From positions 123,578 to 187,577 of the forward strand of contig JAHJSB010000010.1 of assembly GCA_018830285.1 (NCBI GenBank): a DNA stretch of 64,000 nt, written 5' to 3'. This document shows, one piece after another, positions 1-8,899 of this stretch. The DNA is from Alphaproteobacteria bacterium. GTDB lineage: Bacteria; Pseudomonadota; Alphaproteobacteria; Caulobacterales; Hyphomonadaceae. A program made the translations under genes and the position numbers. Positions within the stretch are counted from its first letter, which is position 1; the number at the start of each line of letters is the position of its first letter. Below the pieces are notes generated by a model. That model saw only the letters and a list, made by a program, of their open reading frames with translations, did not search any database and was not told the DNA's origin.

Positions 1-730
1 CGTTTGCCTCCAGCCACGCTGTAAGGCCCGCGAGGTTCTCGCCGCCGATAGGCGTGTCTTGCGCTACGATCATCATACCGTCTTGACGACCGATTCTGAC
101 GATCGGCTGGCAGGTATCTGCCGTGTCATATTGGTCAGGACAGTAGGCCATGAGGGTATCAGGCGCCGATGGCACAAGCGCTACAGCCGGAAACGGTGCG
201 GTCGCTCCCTTGGCTCGCGTAAGCCGGAGGAAGCCGCCGAACCGGGCACGAAGTGCTTCGTCGCTCGTCAACGACGAAAGCATTTCCGAGGGGAGGGCGT
301 GGTCTGTCGCTATGACGAAGGCGCGCCCACGATTATTCGTACCCACATAGGCCCGAAACGCCGCGGCCAAGTCGGTTGCTTCGTCCCCACTGCGATAAAG
401 AGGCGCGTAGACCGGGCCGATCAATGACAAGGTTTCGGCGAGCCGCCCCGACTGCTCTTTGGCGCGGTTTGTCTGGGCTAAAAGGTCCGCTTCCGATCGC
501 GGATCCAAACCGGTGCCCGGTCCAACGAGGATGACATCGACGGCCCAGCCGTCTTTCCAGACAGGCGCCGGAGATTCGGCAGGAAGGGCGGCCCAACTAT
601 CGGTCGTGCGATAGTCAAACGTCGGCAAGGCGATAGGGACTCCGGGCATGAAAAACGTCCGGTAAGCCCACGGTCCCAATCCGATACCAAGAATGACCAG
701 AATCCCGAGAATCAAAAACACGCGCTTCAT
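1..730 (-). CDS. DUF3089-like exported protein, degenerate, C-terminus beyond window
   Basis: The frame starts at the ATG at 730 and stays open to the left edge, so the C-terminus is missing. Residues 3-21 form a hydrophobic N-terminal anchor. The following region resembles DUF3089 (alpha/beta-hydrolase-like): a 'DSWAALP' stretch, a strand ending 'VILVGPGTGLD' where the family has a 'FFVHPTTYL'-like strand, 'VYAPLYR' where the family has 'YAPRYRQ', and 'NNRGRAFVI' where the family has 'GRPIILAGHSQG'. The nucleophile elbow GHSQG is replaced by ATDHA (residues 141-145), so hydrolase activity is doubtful. It lies 26 nt downstream of the DUF6285 gene on the same strand and probably ends that operon. 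The family call rests on remembered patterns and is moderate; the location outside the cytoplasmic membrane is inferred from the anchor. Confidence 0.55.
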   Translation of the reverse strand, partial: MKRVFLILGILVILGIGLGPWAYRTFFMPGVPIALPTFDYRTTDSWAALPAESPAPVWKDGWAVDVILVGPGTGLDPRSEADLLAQTNRAKEQSGRLAETLSLIGPVYAPLYRSGDEATDLAAAFRAYVGTNNRGRAFVIATDHALPSEMLSSLTSDEALRARFGGFLRLTRAKGATAPFPAVALVPSAPDTLMAYCPDQYDTADTCQPIVRIGRQDGMMIVAQDTPIGGENLAGLTAWLEAN

Positions 731-756
731 CTGGGGTCCTGACGCCTCTCTTGCTT

Positions 757-1140
757 TCAGGCGGGCGTGGAGAGCGCGGCCTTCAGTCCGGAATAGTTCG
801 GTTGGTCGATAGACAACTGGGCAATAGTGGTCGTTTTGAGATGCGCGAACAAGCCGGGTGTTGCAGCGTCCATTTCGCCGCCTCGAATGCGGGCGCACAG
901 GTTCCGGTTCATGGCGTCGACCGACGCGTTCATGTCAGTATCAAGGATTGCACGGAGTCCCGCCGCCTCGGCGGATTCTGCAGCCGGACGCTGTTCGAGT
1001 TCCCGCAACAAGGTAGCGAGCACGTTCGACGCGACCCGGGCATGGAACGCCGCGTGGCCAGTGAGTTGCGGCGCGGCTGCGTCGTCGATAAACGACTTTA
1101 CCGCTGCGATGAGTTCGGAAGGTGAGGGGGCGTCATGCAT
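757..1140 (-). CDS. DUF6285 domain protein
   Basis: A 127-residue, largely helical, soluble protein without signal peptide. It begins 'MHDAPSPSELIAAVKSFI' and contains 'HAAFHARVASNVLATLLREL', the pattern of DUF6285, a small family that is characteristically encoded directly after ACAD10/11-type phosphotransferases. That is its position here: the upstream phosphotransferase stop codon lies one base from this ATG, so the two are almost certainly co-translated. The role is unknown; the constant pairing suggests a partner or regulator of the kinase, possibly in acyl-CoA or hydroxyacid metabolism, but this is inference. Confidence 0.75.
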   Translation of the reverse strand: MHDAPSPSELIAAVKSFIDDAAAPQLTGHAAFHARVASNVLATLLRELEQRPAAESAEAAGLRAILDTDMNASVDAMNRNLCARIRGGEMDAATPGLFAHLKTTTIAQLSIDQPNYSGLKAALSTPA

Positions 1141-1141
1141 G

Positions 1142-2143
1142 TCAGATCGCCTTTTCGAGGAGGTTCAGGAGATCGATCTCCGTTTCCGACACGCGCCTGC
1201 CAATGGCCGCGCGCTCGACACTGGGGTCACCACCCGACCGGAAAGCTTCATACATGATCATGCACATGATGCCCCATTTGAGGCTACCCATCGTTTCCCA
1301 CCAGTCGATTTCGCGGGGATCGAAACGTGTACCGCCAGCTGCCGCATAGGCGGCGAGCAATTCGTCCAGATCGCCAAATCCGCCAACCCGATGCGCGATC
1401 TGGCCGAACCGCCAGGAGTTGACGCAAATCCAGGCAATGTCTTCGCGTGGGTCGCCAATGTGGGCGAGCTCCCAGTCCAGAACGGATGCAAGACCCTGTT
1501 CATCGACGATCAAGTTCCCGAGTCGAAAGTCGCCATGCACCAGCACCGGTGGTTGAGGTGCGGGTTCATTCGCCTTCAGCCAGGCAAAGGCCAGTTCGAA
1601 TACCGGACGCGGTAGGTCAAAGGTGCGATAGATGGTTTCGTACTTCTTGATCTGGTCGGCGCCATCGCTCCGCGGCAAGTCGGGAAGCGTGTCGAGTTCC
1701 ACCGCGTGAATGCCAGCAAGCGCTTCGCCACATTGTTTCGCAAGCACGGGACGTGCTGCCTTGTAGGCGTCGTCGCGCAAGATCTTCCGCCCCAGCGTTT
1801 CGCCTGCTATGCGGTGCATGATGAAGGCCTCGCCTACATCGCTTCCCGGCTCAAACACGCCCAGCACGCCCGGCACAGGTACGCCCGCCATGTCGGCACA
1901 GGCGAGCAGTGCGGATTCGGTTCGCAGCGTGATTGCTTCGGACGACCGCGCAACCGATTCGCCACCTGGTGCGCGCCGAAGAATAAGCCGGTGTGTTGCG
2001 CCGCCATCCACAACTTCGAACGCCCACGTTTCCTGGCTTGCACCACCGGACAATCGCTTTAAATCAGCAATACGCGCCGTATCGCCAAAATCGCGACGCG
2101 CCCAGCTTTCCAAAGCTCTTTCAATTTGATCATTACTTCCCAT
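1142..2143 (-). CDS. aminoglycoside phosphotransferase-like kinase (ACAD10/11-type)
   Basis: A 333-residue cytoplasmic kinase-fold protein. The ATG at 2143 (MGSNDQIERALESW) was chosen over the upstream open frame because everything before it is low-quality sequence antisense to the divergent DUF502 gene. Visible motifs are the N-terminal 'LKRLSGGASQETWAF' nucleotide-binding loop, the catalytic loop 'HGDFRLGNLIVDEQG' (HxDxxxxN) and the metal site 'VLDWELAHIGDPREDIAW'. These are APH family (PF01636) signatures, and the LDWE/GDP context is that of the phosphotransferase domain found with acyl-CoA dehydrogenases (ACAD10/11), which act on hydroxyacyl-CoA or related substrates. It is the first gene of a minus-strand operon with the DUF6285 and DUF3089-like genes. 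The substrate cannot be read from sequence. Confidence 0.85.
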   Translation of the reverse strand: MGSNDQIERALESWARRDFGDTARIADLKRLSGGASQETWAFEVVDGGATHRLILRRAPGGESVARSSEAITLRTESALLACADMAGVPVPGVLGVFEPGSDVGEAFIMHRIAGETLGRKILRDDAYKAARPVLAKQCGEALAGIHAVELDTLPDLPRSDGADQIKKYETIYRTFDLPRPVFELAFAWLKANEPAPQPPVLVHGDFRLGNLIVDEQGLASVLDWELAHIGDPREDIAWICVNSWRFGQIAHRVGGFGDLDELLAAYAAAGGTRFDPREIDWWETMGSLKWGIMCMIMYEAFRSGGDPSVERAAIGRRVSETEIDLLNLLEKAI

Positions 2144-2225
2144 CTTGGCCACAATTGCGCGGAACAAGGGGCTCGCCAAGGTATTACCCCGAGGAACCTT
2201 GCGGATCGACAATGGGAGGGGCCAG

Positions 2226-2954
2226 ATGGCTCGACGGAAAGACCACCACGACGGGCTATTGCTGCCTGACAAACCGCACCCCAAAAGCCTGTTCGTATGG
2301 CTCAGGGGCCGGTTTTTCGCAGGCATGGTCATCGCCGCACCGATCGCGGTTACGTTCCTGATCCTGCAATTCCTGATTAGCGAGATCGACAAGCGCGTCG
2401 TCCCGCTCATTCCGGCGGCCCTGAACCCCGAAACCTACCTCAAATACGCGGTGCCGGGATTTGGACTGATTGTGCTCGTCGTCTTCCTGACAATCCTGGG
2501 CGGCATCGCGACCAATCTTATCGGCCGGTCCGTCATCGGTATCGGTGATCGCATCCTCAGCCAGGTTCCGGTTGTGCGTTCACTCTATTCAGCGTTCAAG
2601 CAACTCGTCGAGGTGTTCGCCAAGGACAATACCGACCAGTTCAGCGAAGTCGTCCTGATCGAGTATCCCAAACCGGGCACATGGTGCCTGGGATTCGTGT
2701 CCTCGCCTGCCAAGGGTGAGATTGGTATCGCACTCGGTCCGGAATTCCTCGGTATCTTCGTGCCGACGACTCCCAACCCCACATCGGGATTTCTGATGTA
2801 TGTCGAGGCAAAAGAGATCATCCGCTTGAAAATGACCGTCGAGGAAGGCGCGAAAATGATCCTGTCGGCAGGACTCGTCGTGCCCGAGTTCCCGCCAGTC
2901 CCCAAGACGGATACAAAGTCGGCAAAGACGCCGAAGCCTCAAACAAGCCTTTAG
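2226..2954 (+). CDS. DUF502 family inner-membrane protein
   Basis: A 242-residue membrane protein. The start at 2226 (MARRKDHHDG) is set by a GGGAGGGG Shine-Dalgarno sequence a few bases upstream; the frame is open further 5' but that part has no membrane character. Two strong transmembrane segments are visible near residues 20-42 (GRFFAGMVIAAPIAVTFLIL) and 75-100 (FGLIVLVVFLTILGGIATNLI), followed by a soluble domain with 'RSLYSAFKQLVEVF' and 'VPTTPNPTSGFLMYV', hallmarks of DUF502 (PF04367). The function of the family is not established. Its stop codon lies one base from the convergent recG stop, leaving no room for a terminator. Confidence 0.88.
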   Translation: MARRKDHHDGLLLPDKPHPKSLFVWLRGRFFAGMVIAAPIAVTFLILQFLISEIDKRVVPLIPAALNPETYLKYAVPGFGLIVLVVFLTILGGIATNLIGRSVIGIGDRILSQVPVVRSLYSAFKQLVEVFAKDNTDQFSEVVLIEYPKPGTWCLGFVSSPAKGEIGIALGPEFLGIFVPTTPNPTSGFLMYVEAKEIIRLKMTVEEGAKMILSAGLVVPEFPPVPKTDTKSAKTPKPQTSL

Positions 2955-2955
2955 G

Positions 2956-5028
2956 TCAGTTTGCGGCTCCCGCGTTGAGGCGCGGTGTCAGCAATTCCCG
3001 GACGAGCCGCAAGGCTTTGCCGCGCGCACCGGCGAGGTCAGGATCGGCGTCCACGACAGCGGTTGCATCTTTCTTGGCGATAGCAAGCAGGTCAGCGTGA
3101 CGCGACAGGTCGATGATCCGGTAATCGGTCGCCCCGGCCTGACGCAGTCCGAGCATGTCGCCAGGGCCGCGTAGCTTGAAATCGGCTTCGGCAATCTCGA
3201 AGCCGTCTTCCGTGCGGCGCAGGGTCTCAAGCCGCTCGCGGGCCATGTCACCCAGCGGCGGGCGATACAGCAGCAGGCAGAAAGACGGCTTGTCTCCGCG
3301 GCCGACACGTCCGCGTAATTGGTGCAGCTGCGCCAGGCCAAAACCTTCGGCCCGCTCGATCACCATAATCGTCGCCTCGGGCACATCGACGCCGACTTCG
3401 ATCACGGTGGTTGCGACCAGTATCTTCGTCCGGCCTGATCGGAAGTCCTCCAGTGCCGAGTCCTTCTCCGTTGGCTTCATCCGCCCGTGTACGAGGCCGA
3501 CCGGCACACCCAATTGATCCTTCAGCGCGGCATGCCGGCCTACTGCGGTAGAATCATCGTCATCCACATCGACCTTCGGGCACACCCAGAATGCCCGCTC
3601 GCCACGCTTGATGGCGCGTCCAACAGCATCCACCACTTCATCGATCCGGGTGTCCGGAACGGCGCGGGTTTCCACCGGCTTTCGCCCTTCAGGCTTTTCG
3701 TCAAGGATCGTCACGTCGAGATCCCCATGGACGGCCTGGGCCAGCGTCCTCGGAATCGGCGTCGCACTCATCACCAGCATGTGCGGCGACACAGCCTTGC
3801 CGACGAGGCGCATGCGGTCCTGCACCCCGAACCGATGCTGCTCGTCGACAATGATCAGCCCGAGATTGCGAAAGACGACCGATTCCTGGAACAGGGCGTG
3901 AGTCCCGGCGATGACCTGGATCGATCCATCCGCGAGCCCCAGGAGCGTACCCTCACGCGCCGCGCCCTTGTCGCGTCCCGTCAGCGACGCAATGGTGTAG
4001 CCGAGAGGTGACAGGAGCTTGTCGAGTGTTTCGTATTGTTGCCGCGCCAGCACTTCCGTTGGCGCCATGAATGCAGACTGGAACCCGCCCGCCGCCGCCT
4101 GCACCGCCGCCATGGCGCCCACGAGCGTCTTGCCGGATCCGACATCGCCTTGCAGCATGCGCCGCATGGGGGACTGGCTCGACATATCGTCGCTTATCTC
4201 GGCAACAGCGCGGACCTGCGCTCCGGTTTGACGGAAGGGCAGGCTGCGGGTGAGACGGGACTGAGCCACCTGCGCTTTCGGAATCGGGGGCGCATTGCGA
4301 CGCTTCCGGCTTGCCCGGGCCAGCGCAAAAGCAGATTCTCGTGCCAGTGCTTCGTCATAGGCAAGCCGCACGCGCGCCGCTTCGAATGCATCTTCGTTGT
4401 AAACAGACGGATTATGCAGCCCGGTGAGCGCCGCCTTGAACCCCACCCAACCTCTCTGCGCAACCAGGTGAGGGTCGCCCCATTCCGGCAGATCGTCCGG
4501 CACGCTGTCCAGCGCCTGTACGGCCAGCGCGTGAACGCGCTTGTTGGTCAGCCCGGCGGTCAGGCCGTAGATGGGTTCGACTTCCGGTGGTCGGTCACCC
4601 TTCGCCGGGTCAACGATATAGTCGGGATGGGTCATCTGGCGCTCGCCATTGAAATCTTCCACGCGTCCCGAGACGATCCGGATCGACCCGATCGGGAACT
4701 GGCCCTGCAGCCAGCGCCCGTCCGCACGAAAGAAAGCCAGCGTCAGGAATCCCGTCCCGTCGAACAACTGGATTCGATGCGGCGCCTTGTCCGAATAGGG
4801 CGCCTGATAGGCATGCACCTCACCCTGCACAGTGGCGACTTCACCGAATACCACCTGTTCGAAGCTCGCCCTCACGCGGCGATCGACCCACCGTTCCGGC
4901 AAGTGAAGCAGCAGGTCCCAGAGCGTGTCCCCGTCGACCAGCCGCTCAAGCAGGGGTTTCAGCTTCGGGCCAACGCCTGTCAGCGTTTCCAACCCGGCAA
5001 ACATAGGAAAAAGTCTTTCGTCCCGCAT
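2956..5028 (-). CDS. recG: ATP-dependent DNA helicase RecG
   Basis: A 690-residue RecG, the branch-migration helicase that remodels stalled forks and Holliday junctions. The N-terminal part holds the helix-hairpin-like 'GVGPKLKPLLERL' and the OB-fold wedge domain. Superfamily 2 helicase motifs follow: Walker A 'GDVGSGKTLVGAM', DEQH box 'VDEQHRFG', 'SATPIPRTL', and motif VI 'QLRGRVGRG'. Length is normal for the family. The ATG at 5028 gives the alphaproteobacterial N-terminus 'MRDERLFPMFAGLETL'; an internal Met nine residues in is a less likely start. Position next to sdhE and mfd is the usual alphaproteobacterial arrangement. Confidence 0.97.
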   Translation of the reverse strand: MRDERLFPMFAGLETLTGVGPKLKPLLERLVDGDTLWDLLLHLPERWVDRRVRASFEQVVFGEVATVQGEVHAYQAPYSDKAPHRIQLFDGTGFLTLAFFRADGRWLQGQFPIGSIRIVSGRVEDFNGERQMTHPDYIVDPAKGDRPPEVEPIYGLTAGLTNKRVHALAVQALDSVPDDLPEWGDPHLVAQRGWVGFKAALTGLHNPSVYNEDAFEAARVRLAYDEALARESAFALARASRKRRNAPPIPKAQVAQSRLTRSLPFRQTGAQVRAVAEISDDMSSQSPMRRMLQGDVGSGKTLVGAMAAVQAAAGGFQSAFMAPTEVLARQQYETLDKLLSPLGYTIASLTGRDKGAAREGTLLGLADGSIQVIAGTHALFQESVVFRNLGLIIVDEQHRFGVQDRMRLVGKAVSPHMLVMSATPIPRTLAQAVHGDLDVTILDEKPEGRKPVETRAVPDTRIDEVVDAVGRAIKRGERAFWVCPKVDVDDDDSTAVGRHAALKDQLGVPVGLVHGRMKPTEKDSALEDFRSGRTKILVATTVIEVGVDVPEATIMVIERAEGFGLAQLHQLRGRVGRGDKPSFCLLLYRPPLGDMARERLETLRRTEDGFEIAEADFKLRGPGDMLGLRQAGATDYRIIDLSRHADLLAIAKKDATAVVDADPDLAGARGKALRLVRELLTPRLNAGAAN

Positions 5029-5128
5029 GGCGCGACACTAAGCGCGCGGACTTGAGCACACAATGCGTGGTTTACGGGCCGCGCCAGCAGACTATATCCT
5101 TGGCGGGCAACAGATGATGGAGCATGCG

Positions 5129-5389
5129 ATGGAAACGCGACGCCGTAAATTGACGTTCAGGGCCTGGCGGCGCGGTTTCCGTGAAATGGATCTTTACATG
5201 GGATCCTTTGCCGACAAATTCCTGCCGGACTTTAACGAAGCGCAACTTGATGAGTTCGAACGCCTTCTGGCGGTACCGGACTGGGATGTTTATGCATGGC
5301 TGATTGGGCAGAAGGACGTCCCTGACAAACACAAGGGTCCGGTGCTGGACCAGCTGGTCGCTTTCCGCTACGCCGCGCAGGCTGGTTAA
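5129..5389 (+). CDS. sdhE: succinate dehydrogenase assembly factor SdhE (FAD assembly factor)
   Basis: A small cytoplasmic protein of 86 residues from the ATG at 5129, which follows GGAG with six bases of spacing; ATGs at 5114 and 5117 in the same frame are alternatives. It carries the defining SdhE/YgfY motif as 'RRGFREMD' (RGxxE type) followed by 'FLPDFNEAQLDEFERLL' and 'DVYAWL'. SdhE promotes covalent attachment of FAD to the SdhA flavoprotein subunit. It is divergent from recG, about 100 nt away, and lies just upstream of mfd in the same direction, the usual recG/sdhE/mfd order in this class. Confidence 0.93.
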   Translation: METRRRKLTFRAWRRGFREMDLYMGSFADKFLPDFNEAQLDEFERLLAVPDWDVYAWLIGQKDVPDKHKGPVLDQLVAFRYAAQAG

Positions 5390-5437
5390 TACGATCAGCC
5401 GCGCCGCGCCCCGAAACGAACCTCGCCAAAGATCCTG

Positions 5438-8400
5438 ATGACCCCTGTCGACCTTCTCAAGTCCTTGAGCGGCCCGGCCAGCTTTGCCGGTGCGCCCTTC
5501 GGCGCAGACCTCCTTACGTTCTGTCGAGCGCTTGAGGCGCGGGGCGGGATTGGTCTGTATGTCGCGCGCGATGACAAGAGTGCGAGCACGGCCCGCCGCC
5601 TGGCACAATTCATCTCGCCACGCCTCGATTGCGTCGACCTGCCGGGATGGGACACCTTGCCCTATGACCGGGTCAGCCCAACGCCGGGTGTCGCGGCACG
5701 CCGTTGCGCGGGTCTGGCCCGGCTCGCCCGCTACGAACCCTCCCAGGGCGCCCTTCTGGTCGTTACGACGGCAACATCGCTGGTGCAGCGAGTTCCGCCC
5801 GTCTCGACGTTGCGACGCGCGTCCTTCTCAGTGTCCATTGGCCAGTCCGTCAGCCAGAAGGACCTGACAGAATACCTTTCGGTGAACGGCTACGTGCGGG
5901 CAAGCACAGTGCGCGAACACGGCGAGTTCGCCATTCGCGGCGGTATCATCGATATTTTTCCGCCGACATCGGGCGAACCCTACCGGTTGGACTTCTTCGG
6001 CGACACGTTGGAAACCTTGCGGACTTTCGACACGGAGTCCCAACGCTCCACGGGAGATGCTCGCTCTGTTGCGTTCGCGCCGGTTAGCGAGATCCTGTTT
6101 GATGACACGATCCTCAGCGGGTTTCGCGAGCACTACCTGGCGAGATTCGGCCCCCCTTCCGGTGACCCGATGTACGAATCGGCCCGTGCCTCGATTCGCC
6201 GGCAGGGCGTCGAAGCATGGCTCCCGCTGTTCCATGACCACCTCGAAACCTTGTTTGATTACATTGGTGCCGGAGCCGTTATCGGTTTAGGGCATCTGTC
6301 TGCCGAAGCCGCATCCGAGCGTCTGGCGCAGGCTCTGGACTATTACTCCGCACGCCTTGATGCCGCCGGCGGTGACCCAAAAACAGCCCGTGTGCTTCCC
6401 CCGTCCGATCTGTTCCTTGAGTCCAACGAACTCGATCACCTACTCTCCACCCACGCAGTTGTCCGCTTCAGCCCGGCAGAAGCCACCGGAGGTGCCTATG
6501 ACATGGGCGCCCGGCTCGGTCGGGATTTCGCACCGGAGCGCCTGCGTCCCGAAGAGAATATCTTCGAGGCGGCTATCGCACATGCAAAGGCCCTTTACGC
6601 ATCAGGCAAGCCGGTTGCCTTTGCGGCCTGGTCTGCCGGGTCAGCGGATCGTCTGATCAATGTCATGGCCGATCATGGACTGCCCGATCTTGTGCAGGTC
6701 CACTCGCTCGAAGCCGTGCGCAAGACCGATTTTACGGTCGTCGAACTTCCGCTTGAGTCGGGATTCGTGACTCCCGATGTCGCAGTCATTTCCGAAGCCG
6801 ACATCCTGGGCGACCGGCTGGCAGCCCCGCGACGGCGCCGCAAGTCTGCAAGCTTCATCACAGATGCGTCCGCACTGTCGCCGGATGATCTTGTCGTCCA
6901 TGTCGATCATGGTGTCGGTCGCTACATCGGCCTGAAGACACTTGACCTTACCGGCGCGCCGCATGACTGCCTCCAGCTCGAATATGCTGGCGGCGACATG
7001 ATCTTCCTGCCTGTCGAGAACATTGACCTGATCAGCCGCTACGGTTCGGAAGAATCTGAAAGCCAGCTTGACCGCCTCGGCGGCGCGGGGTGGCAGACCC
7101 GCAAGGCCAAGGCGAAGAAGCGCATTCTCGAGATGGCCGCAGAACTCATGGCCATCGCCGCAGAACGGTCCCTGAAGCGCGCCGACGTGCTGGCAGCCGG
7201 GCAGGGGATGTATGAGGAATTCGCGGCCCGTTTCCCTTATGAGGAAACAGACGACCAGCTGAACGCCATCGAAGACGTGTTGGGAGACCTGGCATCAGGC
7301 AGGCCGATGGACCGCCTCGTCTGTGGTGACGTGGGCTTCGGCAAAACCGAAGTCGCTTTGCGCGCAGCTTTCATGGCAGCGATGAGCGGCAAGCAGGTCG
7401 CCGTCATTGCGCCGACAACATTGCTGGCACGTCAGCATTACAAAACGTTTTCCGAACGATTGGCTGGCTGGCCACTCAAGGTGCGCCACCTGTCCCGGCT
7501 TGTCGGCCAGCGCGAGACCGTGGAAACGCGCGACGGCCTGGCGGACGGCAGTGTCGATGTCGTCATCGGCACGCACGCCTTGCTCGCCAAGGGCATGGAT
7601 TTCAAACGGCTCGGTCTGCTCGTCGTCGACGAAGAGCAGCGCTTCGGCGTGAAGCACAAGGAGCGGCTGAAGGAACTGAAGGCCGACGTCCATGTGCTGA
7701 CCCTGTCCGCCACGCCCATACCGCGCACGCTCCAGATGGCGCTCACGGGCATCCGCGACCTCTCCATTATCGCAACACCACCTGTCGACCGCCTCGCTGT
7801 CCGCACTTACATCACCGAGGAAGATACCGTCACGATCCGGGAAGCCTTGCTGCGTGAGAAGTATCGCGGCGGACAGGCCTTCTTCGTGGCGCCGCGCATC
7901 CAGGATCTCGACAAGTTGGAGAACTTCCTGTCGGCACAGGTGCCTGAAGTGTCCTTCGTCGTCGCCCACGGCCAGATGGCTGCGGGCGAACTCGAAGACA
8001 TCATGAACGCGTTCTATGACGGAAAATATGACGTCCTCCTGTCCACGACCATCGTTGAAAGCGGGCTCGACATCCCGCGCGCCAACACATTGATCATCCA
8101 CCGCGCCGACATGTTCGGCTTGGCACAGCTCTACCAGCTGCGCGGGCGCGTCGGTCGCTCCAAGCTGCGCGCCTACGCCTATTTCACCACGCCGCGCGAC
8201 CGAGTGGTGACGGAAATGGCCGAAAAGCGCCTGAAAGTCCTGCAATCCCTCGACAGCCTCGGCGCCGGCTTCCAGCTGGCGAGCCACGATCTCGACATGC
8301 GCGGTTCGGGCAACCTGCTCGGCGACCAGCAGTCCGGCCAGGTGAGGGAAGTGGGCGTGGAACTCTACCAGTCCATGCTGGAAGACGCCGTCAAGGCGCT

Positions 8401-8899
8401 TCAGTCGGGCGCACGCGGCGACGATGAAGTTGTCGATGACTGGTCACCGCAAATCAATCTCGGCGTCGCGGTGCTTATCCCTGAGGAGTATGTTGAGGAC
8501 CTCACGATCCGCCTGTCGCTGTACCGGCGTCTCGCCGAGATCAGCACCGCGTCCGACCGTGAGTCGTTTGCTGCTGAACTTATCGACCGGTTCGGTCCGC
8601 TACCGGAGGCCACGCGGCAACTGCTGGAGGTCACGGCGATCAAGGTCCAGTGCAAGGCGCTCGGCATTTCGAAACTGGACTCCGGCATCAAGGGCGCAGT
8701 CTTCGCATTCCGGCCCGACACGATCATGGACCCTGCACGCCTGATGGAACTCGTCCGTACCCGTCCGAGCGCACTGAAGCTGCGTCCGGATTCCAAGCTT
8801 GTCCATTCCGGTCTGGGCGGCGAACCGGAACGCCGACTGGTCAGCGTCAAAGCGTTCTTGAGAGAGCTGGAATCCGTCTCCGGTCTCGTATCGGCCTAG
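5438..8899 (+). CDS. mfd: transcription-repair coupling factor Mfd
   Basis: A 1153-residue Mfd that removes RNA polymerase stalled at DNA lesions and recruits UvrA. Domains in order: UvrB-like N-terminal module; CarD-like RNA polymerase interaction domain ('VVHVDHGVGRYIGLKTL', about residues 486-502); SF2 translocase with Walker A 'GDVGFGKTEVAL' (about residue 630), 'VDEEQRFGVKHK', 'SATPIPRTLQMAL', 'STTIVESGLDIP', 'QLRGRVGRS'; the TRG-type 'GAGFQLASHDLDMRGSGNLL'; and the C-terminal TRCF domain. Length and motif order are complete. The TAG stop is shared, as CTAG, with the stop of the convergent GGDEF-like gene. Confidence 0.97.
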   Translation: MTPVDLLKSLSGPASFAGAPFGADLLTFCRALEARGGIGLYVARDDKSASTARRLAQFISPRLDCVDLPGWDTLPYDRVSPTPGVAARRCAGLARLARYEPSQGALLVVTTATSLVQRVPPVSTLRRASFSVSIGQSVSQKDLTEYLSVNGYVRASTVREHGEFAIRGGIIDIFPPTSGEPYRLDFFGDTLETLRTFDTESQRSTGDARSVAFAPVSEILFDDTILSGFREHYLARFGPPSGDPMYESARASIRRQGVEAWLPLFHDHLETLFDYIGAGAVIGLGHLSAEAASERLAQALDYYSARLDAAGGDPKTARVLPPSDLFLESNELDHLLSTHAVVRFSPAEATGGAYDMGARLGRDFAPERLRPEENIFEAAIAHAKALYASGKPVAFAAWSAGSADRLINVMADHGLPDLVQVHSLEAVRKTDFTVVELPLESGFVTPDVAVISEADILGDRLAAPRRRRKSASFITDASALSPDDLVVHVDHGVGRYIGLKTLDLTGAPHDCLQLEYAGGDMIFLPVENIDLISRYGSEESESQLDRLGGAGWQTRKAKAKKRILEMAAELMAIAAERSLKRADVLAAGQGMYEEFAARFPYEETDDQLNAIEDVLGDLASGRPMDRLVCGDVGFGKTEVALRAAFMAAMSGKQVAVIAPTTLLARQHYKTFSERLAGWPLKVRHLSRLVGQRETVETRDGLADGSVDVVIGTHALLAKGMDFKRLGLLVVDEEQRFGVKHKERLKELKADVHVLTLSATPIPRTLQMALTGIRDLSIIATPPVDRLAVRTYITEEDTVTIREALLREKYRGGQAFFVAPRIQDLDKLENFLSAQVPEVSFVVAHGQMAAGELEDIMNAFYDGKYDVLLSTTIVESGLDIPRANTLIIHRADMFGLAQLYQLRGRVGRSKLRAYAYFTTPRDRVVTEMAEKRLKVLQSLDSLGAGFQLASHDLDMRGSGNLLGDQQSGQVREVGVELYQSMLEDAVKALQSGARGDDEVVDDWSPQINLGVAVLIPEEYVEDLTIRLSLYRRLAEISTASDRESFAAELIDRFGPLPEATRQLLEVTAIKVQCKALGISKLDSGIKGAVFAFRPDTIMDPARLMELVRTRPSALKLRPDSKLVHSGLGGEPERRLVSVKAFLRELESVSGLVSA

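Noticed and set aside
4036..5055. 339-codon plus-strand frame opposite recG
   Set aside because: Shadow of recG; no recognisable motif.
7295..8287. 330-codon minus-strand frame opposite mfd
   Set aside because: Shadow of the mfd translocase domains.
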